64,000 nucleotides of DNA from Mesorhizobium atlanticum (lineage in GTDB: Bacteria; Pseudomonadota; Alphaproteobacteria; Rhizobiales; Rhizobiaceae): contig NZ_QMBQ01000002.1 of the NCBI RefSeq assembly GCF_003289965.1, forward strand, positions 186,001 to 250,000, given 5' to 3'. The notes below the pieces were generated by a model that saw only the letters and a list, made by a program, of their open reading frames with translations, did not search any database and was not told where the DNA came from. Shown here piece after piece: positions 26,113-35,235 of this stretch; positions within the stretch are counted from its first letter, which is position 1; the number at the start of each line of letters is the position of its first letter. The translations under genes were made by a program, and so were the position numbers.

Positions 26113-26981
26113 CACGGGTGCTCGCCATCGATCTCGGCGGCACCAATCTGCGTGCCGCCATACATACCGGCGATATCGGCGCTCTTGCGCCGCCAGTCCA
26201 CGAGCCGGCGCCGGGCAGTCTCGACGCCTTCGTCACGCGCGTTCGCGCGCTTGCCGTCGCAGCTGATGCCGAAGCGCTCGGGCTTGCGGTGCCTGGCCTG
26301 ACCGAAGGGTCGATCTGCCGTTGGATCCCGAATCTGCCCTGGCTCGATGGCGTCGACATTCAGGCCTTGTTCCCTGATTTGCGGGTCGCGACCGGCAATG
26401 ACGCGCAGATCGCGCTTCTGGCGGAAGCGGCCGAGGGCGCGGCCAAGGACGTGTCCGATGCGATCCTGCTTGCCATCGGCACCGGCATCGGTTCGGCGGT
26501 GCTGGCCAATGGCCGCATCGTCGCCGGCGCGCATGGCGGCGCCTGCTCCTTCGGCTGGGCGTGCGCCGATGCCGAGGATCAGGGCGATGGACGCAGCGGT
26601 TGGCTGGAGCGCGTCGCCTCGGGACGCGCGCTGGATGCGCTTGCCAGCCAGATTGGGCTTGCGAATGGCGGCGAGTTGATTGCCGCCGCTCGCGCCGGGC
26701 AATCCGCCGCGCTTACCGCCGTGGAGGACACCGTGCGACGGCTTGGCGCCGCGCTCGCCGGCGCGGTGGCGCTGCTCGACCCAGGTGTCATCCTGGTCTC
26801 AGGCGGCCTGGCGGACGCGCTGGACGTGATCGGGCCGCCTTTGCTTGCGGCGCTCAGGCGTCAATTGCCGCCGCATCTGCGCGGCATCGAACTCAAGCCT
26901 GGACAATTCGGCTCTCGCGCCGGCCTGGTGGGTGCTGCGCTTGCCGGACAGGCGGGAAGCGGGTGGAGACAGATCCGATGA
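26109..26981 (+). CDS. ROK-family sugar kinase-like protein
   Basis: This is a 290-residue actin-fold protein. It begins MTRVLAIDLGGTNLRAAI, the phosphate-1 motif, and has GNDAQIALLAEA with the conserved Asp and LLAIGTGIGSAVL as phosphate-2. The zinc motif (CxCGxxGC) normal in ROK kinases is missing; the matching region reads GACSFGWACADAEDQGDG. It may therefore be a divergent kinase for an amino sugar. It overlaps the deacetylase remnant and the GntR gene by four bases each (ATGA), which shows a coupled operon. Catalysis is likely, since the ATP motifs are intact, but unproven. Confidence 0.8.
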   Translation: MTRVLAIDLGGTNLRAAIHTGDIGALAPPVHEPAPGSLDAFVTRVRALAVAADAEALGLAVPGLTEGSICRWIPNLPWLDGVDIQALFPDLRVATGNDAQIALLAEAAEGAAKDVSDAILLAIGTGIGSAVLANGRIVAGAHGGACSFGWACADAEDQGDGRSGWLERVASGRALDALASQIGLANGGELIAAARAGQSAALTAVEDTVRRLGAALAGAVALLDPGVILVSGGLADALDVIGPPLLAALRRQLPPHLRGIELKPGQFGSRAGLVGAALAGQAGSGWRQIR

Positions 26982-27745
26982 GCGAAGCAAGCTTTCAGCA
27001 GCCGGACCGCAGGCGGCCGGAACCGCTCTGGTACCAGGTCGAGGAGGCGATCCGCGCCATCGTCAAGAGCGGCGAGTGGGCGACCGGCGACCAGATCCCG
27101 GCCGAGGACCGGCTCTGCGCGCTGTTCGGCGTCAGCCGCATCACGCTGCGCCACGCGCTGCGCAACCTCGAGGAAAGCGGGCTGCTCAGACGCGAGCACG
27201 GCAGAGGCACCTTTGTGCGGTCGGCCACGCTGGTCGCCGGCACGCGCGAGCTCACCTCCTTCACGCAGGAGATGGGCAATATCGGCGTGGTCGCCGGCTC
27301 GCGCCTGCTCGACTGCAGCCTGACGACGGCCAATGCGGCTGCGGCCGGCGCACTGGAGATCGAGGAGGGCGATCCCATCGTGCGGATCCGGCGGCTGCGG
27401 CTCGGCAACAACGAGCCGATCGGCATCCAGACGGCGCAGCTGGCGGCGGCGCGCGTACCGGGCTTCCTCGATGCCGGTCTGCTCAAGGGCTCGCTTTACG
27501 AGGCGCTGGAGCGGCAATACGGCATCGTGCCGGTCGAGGCGCGCGAGAACTACCGCGTCGGCGCGGTCAGCGCGGCCGATGCCGAGCTGCTCGAACTGCC
27601 CGCGGGCAGTCCCGCCTTCGTCGTCGAGCGCATCACCATCGACGAACGCGGTCCGTTCGAATTCACCGTCTCGGTGATGCGCGGCGACCGCTACGAGATC
27701 CGTTCGACGCTGCGCGCCGGCCGCCTCCCAAACACCAGAAGCTGA
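26978..27745 (+). CDS. GntR-family (HutC/UTRA) transcriptional regulator
   Basis: This 255-residue regulator has a winged helix at residues 17-85 (PLWYQVEEAIRAIVKSGEW, LFGVSRITLRHALRNLEESG, GRGTFV) and a UTRA ligand domain at about 95-245. HutC/UTRA regulators such as NagR sense small metabolites including amino-sugar phosphates. It is coupled to the ROK gene and followed 22 bases later by the SIS gene. Likely targets are its own operon and the divergent ABC importer. Confidence 0.88.
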   Translation: MSEASFQQPDRRRPEPLWYQVEEAIRAIVKSGEWATGDQIPAEDRLCALFGVSRITLRHALRNLEESGLLRREHGRGTFVRSATLVAGTRELTSFTQEMGNIGVVAGSRLLDCSLTTANAAAAGALEIEEGDPIVRIRRLRLGNNEPIGIQTAQLAAARVPGFLDAGLLKGSLYEALERQYGIVPVEARENYRVGAVSAADAELLELPAGSPAFVVERITIDERGPFEFTVSVMRGDRYEIRSTLRAGRLPNTRS

Positions 27746-27767
27746 CACGATCAACAGGAGTACCAAA

Positions 27768-28559
27768 GTGTCCGATCTCTATATCCCACGCCTCACCGCT
27801 CTTCTCGAACAGGCTTCAAAGGCGAATGCCGAAGCCTTCGGCCAGGCGGCGAGCCGTTTCGCCGACACGCTGGAGAATGGCGGACTGGTGCATCTCTACG
27901 GCTCGGGCCATTCGGTGCTGCCGGCGCAGGAAATGTTCCCGCGCTATGGCAGCTTCGTCGGCTTCAACCCGCTGACCGACCCGCGCGTGATGTGGCACAA
28001 CGTGCTCGGCGCCGGCGGCGTGCGCGAGCTCCTGTGGCTGGAACGGACCGAAAAATATGCCGAGAAGTTCTTGGATCATCAGCCGCTGAACAAGGGCGAT
28101 TCCATCATCATCTTCGGTCATAGCGGCCGCAATTCGTCCGGCATCGACACGGCTCTTTATGCCAAGAAGCGCGGCATCTTCGTCGTTGCCGTCACCAGCA
28201 AGAACAATCTCGACAAGCCGGCCACGCATTCTTCCGGCAAAAGGCTGGCGGATGCAGCCGACCTGGTCATCGACACCTGCTCGCCGATCGAGGACGCGGT
28301 GGTGCCGGTCGAAGGCTGGAGCCGCCCGGTGGCGGGCTCGTCGACGGTGCTGGCGATGGTCATGGCGCACGAGCTCCTGGCGCGCACGGCCGAGCAACTG
28401 TCGAAGCGCGGCATCGAGCTGCCGGTGTTCGCCTCGCCGACCATCGCGGGCGTGACGCTACACGACACCGACGTCATCTATGGGGTCTACCGCGAGCGCA
28501 TGATCGAGGCGCAGAAGAAGCACCTGCCGACCTTTCAGGCGACGATGCGCGGCGAATGA
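27768..28559 (+). CDS. SIS-domain sugar isomerase-like protein (UPF0309 type)
   Basis: This 263-residue cytoplasmic protein contains a SIS phosphosugar-binding domain: GLVHLYGSGHSVLPAQEMFPR near residue 40, then IIIFGHSGRNSSGIDTAL and VVAVTSKNNLDKPATH. The family is usually annotated as a sugar isomerase domain protein of unknown reaction. The start is GTG at 27768, with AGGAG upstream. It is last in the operon with the ROK kinase and GntR regulator. An isomerase or deaminase acting on an amino-sugar phosphate is a reasonable guess. Confidence 0.85.
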   Translation: MSDLYIPRLTALLEQASKANAEAFGQAASRFADTLENGGLVHLYGSGHSVLPAQEMFPRYGSFVGFNPLTDPRVMWHNVLGAGGVRELLWLERTEKYAEKFLDHQPLNKGDSIIIFGHSGRNSSGIDTALYAKKRGIFVVAVTSKNNLDKPATHSSGKRLADAADLVIDTCSPIEDAVVPVEGWSRPVAGSSTVLAMVMAHELLARTAEQLSKRGIELPVFASPTIAGVTLHDTDVIYGVYRERMIEAQKKHLPTFQATMRGE

Positions 28560-28598
28560 AAGGCGCGGGAGGCGTGTCCGCCGCCTCCTATGAGCCAT

Positions 28599-28781
28599 TC
28601 AAGGTTGGCGCCGCCTGGGCGTGGAATGCTTGGGCGGGGCGTCATTCTCATCGGGATTGGGGACCGGCTCCTCATCGGGAAGTCGATCCGGATCCGGCTC
28701 GCGCATCGGCTTGGGTTCCGGGATGGGCGGAGGCGTGGGCACCGGCGTTGGAGACGGGTCCGGATTGGGGAGAATGGCCAT
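28599..28781 (-). CDS. Small proline-rich protein
   Basis: This 60-residue protein is rich in proline and acidic residues. It starts MAILPNPDPSPTPVPTPPPI and continues with PEP, PDP and PNPD repeats to a basic end, HSTPRRRQP. GGAAGGA lies upstream of ATG 28781 at good spacing, which supports a real gene. No signal peptide, domain or membrane segment is seen, and it should be disordered. It lies convergent with the SIS gene. Its function is unknown. Confidence 0.6.
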   Translation of the reverse strand: MAILPNPDPSPTPVPTPPPIPEPKPMREPDPDRLPDEEPVPNPDENDAPPKHSTPRRRQP

Positions 28782-29081
28782 CGCTCTATCCTTCCGCTCG
28801 GCGCCTTGGCTGGCTCTGCGCGATCCCGACAGGCGGGATGTCCTGCCCGACCTGAAATGGTGGGGGCGATCGCCACGTTCAGACGTTTCGTCGGGGGCGA
28901 TCGGCGGCGCAAGCTGGCAGAACGGCCGCGCCAGCGGATGGTTCCCACACGATCGCGCCGCGAGATTGCGACAGGTGACGATCAAATGATTCCGCGCGTC
29001 CGTTTCGGCTCTTGCCGGCGCCGGTCGGCGCCTTAATTCCCATTGCGGGCGGGTGATTGTCTGTCGATACAGGAGACGGCC

Positions 29082-29516
29082 GTGAAGCACCAAACCCTTG
29101 ACCAAATCAACGCCGTTGCCGACGTTCATGCCGAAGCACCGGCTCTCATCGCCAATCGGGGCCAGCGCCTTGAGCGCTGGGCACAACTTCTCGAACAAAG
29201 CCCCGGCCGCCGCCTCACGGCGTTGGCGGGCACCGAATACGCTCCACCCGACGTGCGTGAAAGAATGCGCACCGACGGATCGGCGATCACCGTCGCATTC
29301 GAAGATCCGATCTTCCGTGCGCAGGGCCTGCAGGATGACACTTACGGTGAAGCCAAGCGCTTCTTCGAGATGAGCGACTGGCAACTGCATGAGGTTGTCT
29401 GCCATTGCCATGTCGGCGCCAACATGCCGGCACGCTGGGCGGCGTCGCGCGTGCGCGCGGCGGTCTCTCCGGGGGCGGGCATTCTTGCGTGGCTGAGAGC
29501 TGTGTTCATGCATTAA
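29082..29516 (+). CDS. Conserved hypothetical protein (144 residues)
   Basis: This protein starts with GTG at 29082, five bases after AGGAGA, and gives VKHQTLDQINAVADVH. No known domain was recognised. The sequence is polar with a stretch RFFEMSDWQLHEVVCHCHVGAN and a final hydrophobic WLRAVFMH. A helical, soluble protein is likely. The 300 bases upstream hold the promoter of the divergent proline-rich gene and otherwise nothing clear. Codon use is like its neighbours. Confidence 0.65.
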   Translation: MKHQTLDQINAVADVHAEAPALIANRGQRLERWAQLLEQSPGRRLTALAGTEYAPPDVRERMRTDGSAITVAFEDPIFRAQGLQDDTYGEAKRFFEMSDWQLHEVVCHCHVGANMPARWAASRVRAAVSPGAGILAWLRAVFMH

Positions 29517-29609
29517 GGCGGTTCCGTCGGCGAGACCGTGCCGAGCTCGACGGTTGATGGAAGAGATGGGGAGGCGCCGGGCTCTCCTCCTCGTCGGCGA
29601 TCGATCTCG

Positions 29610-30800
29610 TCAGCGATCGATCTCGCCGAAGACGATGTCGAGCGAGCCAATGATCGCCGCGACATCCGCCAGCATGTGCCCGCGCGACAGGAAGTCCATC
29701 GCCTGGAGATGGGCGAAGGATGGCGCGCGTATCTTGCAGCGATAGGGAATGTTGCTGCCGTCGGAGACCAGGTAGACGCCGAACTCGCCCTTCGGCGCCT
29801 CAACCGCGGCATAAACCTCGCCACGCGGCACGCGGTGGCCTTCGGTATAAAGCTTGAAATGATGGATGGTCGCTTCCATGGAGCGCTTCATGGTGGCGCG
29901 CGACGGCGGCGTGATCTTCCGATTGGGCACCGCGACCGGGCCCTGGCCATCGGGTGAGCGCAGCTTCTCCAGGCACTGCCGCATGATGCGCACCGACTGG
30001 CGCATCTCTTCCATGCGCACCAGGTAGCGGTCGTAACAGTCGCCGTTCTTGCCGATCGGGATATCGAACTCCATCTCGGGATAGCATTCATAGGGCTGTG
30101 CCTTGCGAAGGTCCCAGGCGGCGCCCGAGCCGCGCACCATGGGGCCGGAAAAACCCAGGGCCCAGGCGTCATCGAGCGAAATCGCGCCGACATCGACGTT
30201 GCGCTGCTTGAAGATGCGGTTGTCGGTAAGCAGGCCTTCGAGATTGTCGCAGACCTTCAGGAACGGATCGCAGAAATCCCAGATGTCGTCCAGGAGCTGC
30301 TCCGGCAGATCCTGGTGCACACCGCCGACGCGGAAATAATTGGCATGCATGCGGGCGCCGGATGCGCGTTCATAAAACACCATCAGCTTCTCGCGTTCGG
30401 CGAAACCCCAAAGCGGCGGCGTCAGCGCGCCGATATCCATGGCTTGGGTGGTGACGTTGAGAAGATGCGAGAGCAACCGGCCGATCTCGCAAAACAGCAC
30501 GCGAATGAGTTGCCCGCGTCGGGGAACCGATATTTCCAGCAGCTTTTCGGCGGCAAGGCAGAAGGCATGCTCCTGGTTCATCGGTGCGACATAATCGAGC
30601 CGGTCGAAATAGGGCAGCGCCTGCAGGTAGTTCTTGTATTCGATCAGCTTCTCGGTGCCGCGATGGAGCAGGCCGATATGCGGATCGGCGCGGTCGACGA
30701 TCTCGCCGTCCAATTCCAGCACCAGCCGCAGCACGCCATGCGCGGACGGGTGCTGCGGCCCGAAGTTCAGGGTGAAGTTGCGAACCGCGGCTTCGGTCAT
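29610..30800 (-). CDS. nuoD: NADH-quinone oxidoreductase subunit D (isolated copy)
   Basis: This 396-residue full-length 49-kDa subunit of complex I lies in the peripheral arm near the quinone site. [14 protein letters not shown] near residue 11, [10 protein letters not shown], and GVHQDLP are subunit D landmarks, and the end [11 protein letters not shown] is intact. No other nuo gene occurs in the window: neighbours are a hypothetical secreted protein and an alkB-like gene. A 13-base direct repeat GCGATCGATCTCG spans the last codons and recurs just beyond the stop. It may be a second, diverged nuoD paralog or a component of another complex. Confidence 0.9.
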   Translation of the reverse strand: MTEAAVRNFTLNFGPQHPSAHGVLRLVLELDGEIVDRADPHIGLLHRGTEKLIEYKNYLQALPYFDRLDYVAPMNQEHAFCLAAEKLLEISVPRRGQLIRVLFCEIGRLLSHLLNVTTQAMDIGALTPPLWGFAEREKLMVFYERASGARMHANYFRVGGVHQDLPEQLLDDIWDFCDPFLKVCDNLEGLLTDNRIFKQRNVDVGAISLDDAWALGFSGPMVRGSGAAWDLRKAQPYECYPEMEFDIPIGKNGDCYDRYLVRMEEMRQSVRIMRQCLEKLRSPDGQGPVAVPNRKITPPSRATMKRSMEATIHHFKLYTEGHRVPRGEVYAAVEAPKGEFGVYLVSDGSNIPYRCKIRAPSFAHLQAMDFLSRGHMLADVAAIIGSLDIVFGEIDR

Positions 30801-30859
30801 GGCGACCTCCGCAAGGGTGAGGATCGAAGGCGGGACGCGGTCGCTCGGCCGCTGGCCGG

Positions 30860-31255
30860 TCAGGCCGTCGTCTGGATGATCAGCGTCAGCGTGCCGTCAC
30901 CGTCGATGTTGGCGGCCACGACCTGCGAGGAATTCAGCCCGTTCGCATGCAGGACCGACGTTGCCGCGGGCGAAGCATCGACCGAGCTCTGCAGCTTGGC
31001 CAGCTCCTTGGCCGTCGTCCTGGTGACGATGGCCTCCGCCTGCGCCTTCACTTCCGAAGGCAGGTCCTCGATCGCGACCACGACGATGTTGGTGACGTTC
31101 TGGGCGGCATCGTCCTGGCCGGGCTGCGGCTGGTCCGGGATAAGCTCCTGAGCAGGAGGCGGGGCTTGCGGCGGCTGCGGATCGGCGCGTTGAGCAGAAG
31201 CGGGCTGCGCCATTGCCATTGCCGACAGCATCAGGACCATCGTCAGCGTGCGCAT
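30860..31255 (-). CDS. Secreted hypothetical protein
   Basis: This 131-residue protein has a signal peptide ([21 protein letters not shown]) and a proline-rich linker ([13 protein letters not shown]). The body contains [19 protein letters not shown] and ends [14 protein letters not shown]. No family was recognised. ATG 31255 has AAAGGA seven bases upstream. It is probably periplasmic. It lies 59 bases upstream of nuoD on the same strand, so the two could be cotranscribed. Confidence 0.7.
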   Translation of the reverse strand: MRTLTMVLMLSAMAMAQPASAQRADPQPPQAPPPAQELIPDQPQPGQDDAAQNVTNIVVVAIEDLPSEVKAQAEAIVTRTTAKELAKLQSSVDASPAATSVLHANGLNSSQVVAANIDGDGTLTLIIQTTA

Positions 31256-31337
31256 CGTCTTTCCTTTCGATCTCGAAATCTGACGACACAACCCCGGGGC
31301 CGGGTGATGGTTCCCGGAAAGCCGTGACAGCGACCAC

Positions 31338-31955
31338 TTAAGAGATGCGCATTGTCCGGAAGGTGACGGAGTAGCGGTGTTGTTCGACAGGCGGGATGGA
31401 GTGCTCCCACTCATTTCGCGCCGGTCCCGCCATGAGATAGACCGACCTGGGCTCGACGTCGATCGTTGCCCGGTCCCATGCCGTGCCGTTCCTGCGGCGC
31501 AGCCGGAAGCTGCAGGGCGCCAGCAGGGAAACGCCGGCGACCAGCTCGAAATGCGGCTTGTCCCGATGCCAGCCTATACCGGCGCCCGGGCGATACTCGT
31601 TGATCAGCAGCTGCGCGAATTCGCTCGCCGCGATGCCCGCGAATTCGGCGACCTTGGCGCGCAGCGGCAGCAGGAAATCCGGAATGGGCGGCGCGTCGAG
31701 CACCTGGCGGCGCTCATAGTCATAGCGCAGGCCGAAGCCGACGACCTGCCTGTTGGCGAGATAGCCGTGAAAGTCGAACGGCTTGAAAGGCAGGCCGCGG
31801 ATATGGCGGACCAGTTCGTGCTCTTCGCCACGGGTGATCAGGTCCGGATGGTAGGAGAAGCCTTCGGGTAGGCTTGCGGGCAGCGCGCGTCCGGGCGCAC
31901 CAAAGAGATCGCCATGGCAGGCGCTCTGCTTGGTCGGGCGTCTGGCTGATGACAT
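31338..31955 (-). CDS. alkB: AlkB-like 2-oxoglutarate/Fe(II) dioxygenase
   Basis: This is a 205-residue AlkB-family protein. The iron ligands His130 and Asp132 are in NEYRPGAGIGWHRD, the distal His is at 185 (WEHS), and Arg194/Arg200 in RYSVTFR bind 2-oxoglutarate. Members oxidatively demethylate alkylated DNA or RNA bases, or proteins. ATG at 31955 was chosen because it gives MSSARRPTKQ at the usual length; the longer upstream frame has no ribosome site. It appears to be single and not in an adaptive-response cluster. Confidence 0.87.
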   Translation of the reverse strand: MSSARRPTKQSACHGDLFGAPGRALPASLPEGFSYHPDLITRGEEHELVRHIRGLPFKPFDFHGYLANRQVVGFGLRYDYERRQVLDAPPIPDFLLPLRAKVAEFAGIAASEFAQLLINEYRPGAGIGWHRDKPHFELVAGVSLLAPCSFRLRRRNGTAWDRATIDVEPRSVYLMAGPARNEWEHSIPPVEQHRYSVTFRTMRIS

Positions 31956-32045
31956 GCGGCTCAGATAGGCGATCGGAGCACGTATGCAAGGCCACTCCCG
32001 GCCCGCGGAACCTGGAGATGCGCGAAGGGTTAGGTTGGGAACGGG

Positions 32046-32270
32046 ATGCCGGCCATGCCTTCCACCGCAATCCAGAACATTCAATACGATCCGTCGCGGC
32101 GAGTCCTTTCGGTATGGTTCGTTCCGAGCGGCAACCGCTACGACTATGAGGATGTGGAACCCGAGACCTACACAGCCTTCAAGGCAGCTTTCTCAAAAGG
32201 CCAATTCTTCAACGAATTCGTGCGCGATCGCTTCAGATACCGCCTGGTTGGACGTGGACGCCGGCAATGA
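32046..32270 (+). CDS. KTSC-domain protein
   Basis: This 74-residue protein carries a KTSC domain: STAIQNIQYDPSRRVLSVWF, YDYEDVEPETYTAFKAAFSKG and FFNEFVRDRFRY. KTSC domains are associated with RNA-binding or processing proteins and are often small stand-alone genes in rhizobia. The domain fills the whole protein. ATG at 32046 lies close to a second in-frame ATG at 32055. Function is not established. Confidence 0.82.
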   Translation: MPAMPSTAIQNIQYDPSRRVLSVWFVPSGNRYDYEDVEPETYTAFKAAFSKGQFFNEFVRDRFRYRLVGRGRRQ

Positions 32271-32305
32271 GCGCCAGGGCGCCGTGTCTTGACGCCGCGG
32301 CGCCG

Positions 32306-33427
32306 TCAGCCCGTCTTGGGCGCGACGATGCGCATCACATGCTCGGCAATCGCCAGGCTTGCAGTCAGGCCGGGGCTTTCGATGCCGAACAAGTTGACGA
32401 GGCCGTCGATGCCATGCGTTGCGGCATCCTGGATGACGAAATCGCTGTTGGCGTCGCCTGGGCCCGAGAGCTTCGGCCGGATGCCGCTATAGGCCGCCTG
32501 TAGGCTGCCATCGGGCAGATCGGGCCAATATTTGCGGATCGCGGCATAGAAGCGCTCGCCGCGCGCCGGGTCGACGCGATAGTCGATCGTGTCCGTCCAC
32601 TCGACGTCCGGTCCGAAGCGTGCGGCGCCCGCAAGATCGAGAGTAAGATGGACGCCGAGTCCGCCGGGCTCAGGCACGGGATAGACAAGGTGTGAAAAGG
32701 GCGCGCGCCCGGCAACCGAGAAATAATTACCCTTGGCATACCGAAGCGTCGGCAGGAATTGTTGGCCAAACCCCTCAAGGGAGCCTGCCAAGGTGACAGC
32801 GCCCAGGCCGGCCGCGTTGATAAGGCGCGGTGCTGCGATCTCGAACTGCTCGCCGCTCGCCGCGTCCATCGTCCGTACCACAATCCTGTTCGGCCCGACG
32901 CGGCCTGAGACGATGGGCGTGTTGAGCGCCAGCGTCGCGCCGCTGTCCTCCGCGTCGCCGAGCAGGCCGAGCATGAGCGCGTGGCTGTCGATGATGCCAG
33001 TGGAAGGCGAAAGCAGCGCCTTGGTGCAGTGAAGCGCCGGCTCCAGTGCTTGCGCTTCGGCGGCGGAGACGAAGCGCAAATCGTCGACGCCACAGGCAGC
33101 GGCGCCGGCCTGGATCGTGGCAAGCACGGGGTCCTGGGCCTCGTCGGTCGCGACGATAAGCTTGCCCGCGCGGCGATGCGGAATCGCGCGTTCCGCACAG
33201 TATCGGTACAGCATGTCGCGGCCAGCGACGCAGAGCCGGGCCTTCAGCGACCCTTGCGGATAGTAGATCCCGGCATGGATGACTTCGGAATTGCGCGAGC
33301 TCGTCTCGGTGCCTATGGCGTCCGCCGCTTCGAGGACCAGCGTGGCGAGACCTTGGGCGGCCATGGCGCGCGCGACCGCCAGGCCGATGAGGCCGGCGCC
33401 GGCGACGATGCAATCGACTTGTTCCAT
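32306..33427 (-). CDS. FAD-dependent oxidoreductase, L-2-hydroxyglutarate oxidase-like
   Basis: This 373-residue flavoprotein begins [21 protein letters not shown], the FAD-binding GxGxxG fold (residues 9-14). [20 protein letters not shown] is the pattern of L-2-hydroxyglutarate oxidase/dehydrogenase (LhgO/L2HGDH). The C-terminal substrate cap ends with [21 protein letters not shown] at 33427 was chosen by homology; a Met seven codons earlier (33448) is an alternative start. The gene is divergent from the aminotransferase, so a metabolic link through 2-oxoglutarate is possible. Confidence 0.82.
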   Translation of the reverse strand: MEQVDCIVAGAGLIGLAVARAMAAQGLATLVLEAADAIGTETSSRNSEVIHAGIYYPQGSLKARLCVAGRDMLYRYCAERAIPHRRAGKLIVATDEAQDPVLATIQAGAAACGVDDLRFVSAAEAQALEPALHCTKALLSPSTGIIDSHALMLGLLGDAEDSGATLALNTPIVSGRVGPNRIVVRTMDAASGEQFEIAAPRLINAAGLGAVTLAGSLEGFGQQFLPTLRYAKGNYFSVAGRAPFSHLVYPVPEPGGLGVHLTLDLAGAARFGPDVEWTDTIDYRVDPARGERFYAAIRKYWPDLPDGSLQAAYSGIRPKLSGPGDANSDFVIQDAATHGIDGLVNLFGIESPGLTASLAIAEHVMRIVAPKTG

Positions 33428-33623
33428 GCTCCAACCCTGCCGCGCCATCAGTTCCGCGACGGTCGCGGCTTGTTGGCGCTATCGATCCCGGCTTCGCGGC
33501 TCTTGCGATCAGCCTTCGCGATGAGGCATCAGCCGCGACAATGCAACGCGGAATTTTCGGATTTCTCAACGAGGAAGCTCGTCCTATTTCCGCTTTGGCC
33601 CCCCAAGACAGGACCCCACCACA

Positions 33624-35006
33624 ATGGACGCCAGACCGAATTCCCCCGAAGCCCGCGATATCCGCTACCACATGCATGGCTACACCAATGCCCGCAAGCA
33701 TCAGGAAACGGGGCCGCTGGTGATCGAAAAGGGCGACGGCGTCTATGTCGAGGACATTGCCGGCAACCGCTACATCGAGGCGATGGCGGGCTTGTGGAGC
33801 GTCGCCGTCGGCTTCTCGGAAAAGCGGCTGGTCGAAGCCGCGACAAGACAGATGTCGAAGCTGCCTTTCTATCACGACTTCGGCTCGAAGGCGCATTCGC
33901 CGCTGATCGACCTGGCCGAGAAGCTGGTGCAGATGGCGCCGGTGCCAATGAGCAAGGCCTATTTCACCAATTCCGGCTCCGAGGCCAACGATACCGCGAT
34001 CAAGATGATCTGGTATCGCTCGAATGCGCTTGGACAGCCGGCGCGCAAGAAGATCATCAGCCGCAAGCGCGGCTATCATGGCGTCACCATCGCCTCGGCG
34101 AGCCTGACCGGCCTGCCCAACAACCATCTCTCCTTCGATCTGCCGATCGCCAATATCCTGCACACGTCGTCGACGCCGCATCACTGGCGAGAGGCCCAGC
34201 CCGGCGAGAGCGAGGAACAGTTCTCCGCCCGGCTCGCAGACGAGTTGGAAAAGCTCATCCTTGCCGAGGGGCCTGAAACGATCGCCGCCTTCATCGGCGA
34301 GCCGATCATGGGCGCCGGCGGCGTCATCGTCCCGCCGGCCGGCTATTGGGAGAAGATCCAGGCGGTGCTGTCGAAATACGGCATGCTGCTGGTGGCCGAC
34401 GAGGTGATTTGCGGTTTTGGCAGGACCGGCGAGATGTTCGGATCCCAGACCTTCGGCATCAAGCCCGACATCATGGTGCTGTCAAAGCAGATTTCCTCGT
34501 CCTACCTGCCGATCTCGGCGCTGCTCATCAACGACAAGGTGTTCGAGCCGATCGCCGACGAGAGCGACCGCATAGGCACCTTCGGCCACGGCTTCACCGG
34601 TGGCGGTCATCCGGTGGCCGCGGCCGTCGCGCTGGAGAACATCAAGGTGATCGAGGAGCGCGACCTAGTCGGCAATGCGCGCAAGGTCGGCGCGCATCTG
34701 CAGGCGCGGCTGCGCAAGCTCGCCTCGCATCCGCTGGTGGGCGAGGTGCGCGGGGTCGGCCTCATCGCCGCGGTCGAGCTCGTCGCCGACAAGGCGACCA
34801 AAGTGCCCTGGGGCAAGCCGGCGGCGCTCGGCGCGTTGGTCAACGGCTTCCTGCAGCAGAACGGCGTCATCTCGCGCAACATGGGCGACGCGATCGCCTT
34901 CTGTCCGCCGCTGATCATCACCGAGGCGCAGATCGACGCTTTGGTCGATGCGTTCGAGCGGTCGCTCGACGCGGCGTTGCCGCAGGTTCATCCGCAGGGC
35001 GGCTGA
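33624..35006 (+). CDS. Class III aminotransferase (omega-amine type)
   Basis: This 460-residue PLP enzyme has the catalytic Lys288 in VLSKQISS, preceded by LLVADEVICGFGRTG (Asp that pairs with the pyridine nitrogen). AYFTNSGSEANDTAIKM is the PLP-phosphate region. The N-terminus MDARPNSPEARDIRYHMHGY resembles putrescine/omega-amine:pyruvate aminotransferases. It probably moves the amino group of a diamine or beta-amino acid to pyruvate. It is divergent from the FAD oxidoreductase with 196 bases between. The substrate is uncertain. Confidence 0.87.
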   Translation: MDARPNSPEARDIRYHMHGYTNARKHQETGPLVIEKGDGVYVEDIAGNRYIEAMAGLWSVAVGFSEKRLVEAATRQMSKLPFYHDFGSKAHSPLIDLAEKLVQMAPVPMSKAYFTNSGSEANDTAIKMIWYRSNALGQPARKKIISRKRGYHGVTIASASLTGLPNNHLSFDLPIANILHTSSTPHHWREAQPGESEEQFSARLADELEKLILAEGPETIAAFIGEPIMGAGGVIVPPAGYWEKIQAVLSKYGMLLVADEVICGFGRTGEMFGSQTFGIKPDIMVLSKQISSSYLPISALLINDKVFEPIADESDRIGTFGHGFTGGGHPVAAAVALENIKVIEERDLVGNARKVGAHLQARLRKLASHPLVGEVRGVGLIAAVELVADKATKVPWGKPAALGALVNGFLQQNGVISRNMGDAIAFCPPLIITEAQIDALVDAFERSLDAALPQVHPQGG

Positions 35007-35175
35007 AGACGATCGAGGACGGCGCCCGATGTCTTTGGCGCCCTCTTTCCCCTGCTGAACGGCAAGCTGCTTATGCGCGTCTCGCCGTCGGTATCCATAA
35101 TCTGTTCGATCCATGGAAAAATTGTTCGGCGGGGAGCTCTCCAAGGGTCGACGGTTCCTTCTAAGGTGGGTCGGA

Positions 35176-35194
35176 GTCTATAAAAATTATAGAC
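35176..35194. promoter_or_regulatory. Inverted repeat upstream of the FMN reductase
   Basis: GTCTATAA-AAA-TTATAGAC is a perfect 8-bp inverted repeat with a 3-base spacer, 41 bases upstream of ATG 35236. It is AT-rich in a GC-rich setting and probably overlaps the promoter. It is a candidate repressor site; the regulator is unknown. Confidence 0.55.
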
Positions 35195-35235
35195 ATTGGA
35201 CGTTTGGCGTCGACCTACCGAGAAAGTGCCACAGC

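Noticed and set aside
28560..29600. Several overlapping frames around the proline-rich gene and its neighbour
   Set aside because: Only 28599-28781 and 29082-29516 have ribosome sites and plausible composition; the others are mirror frames.
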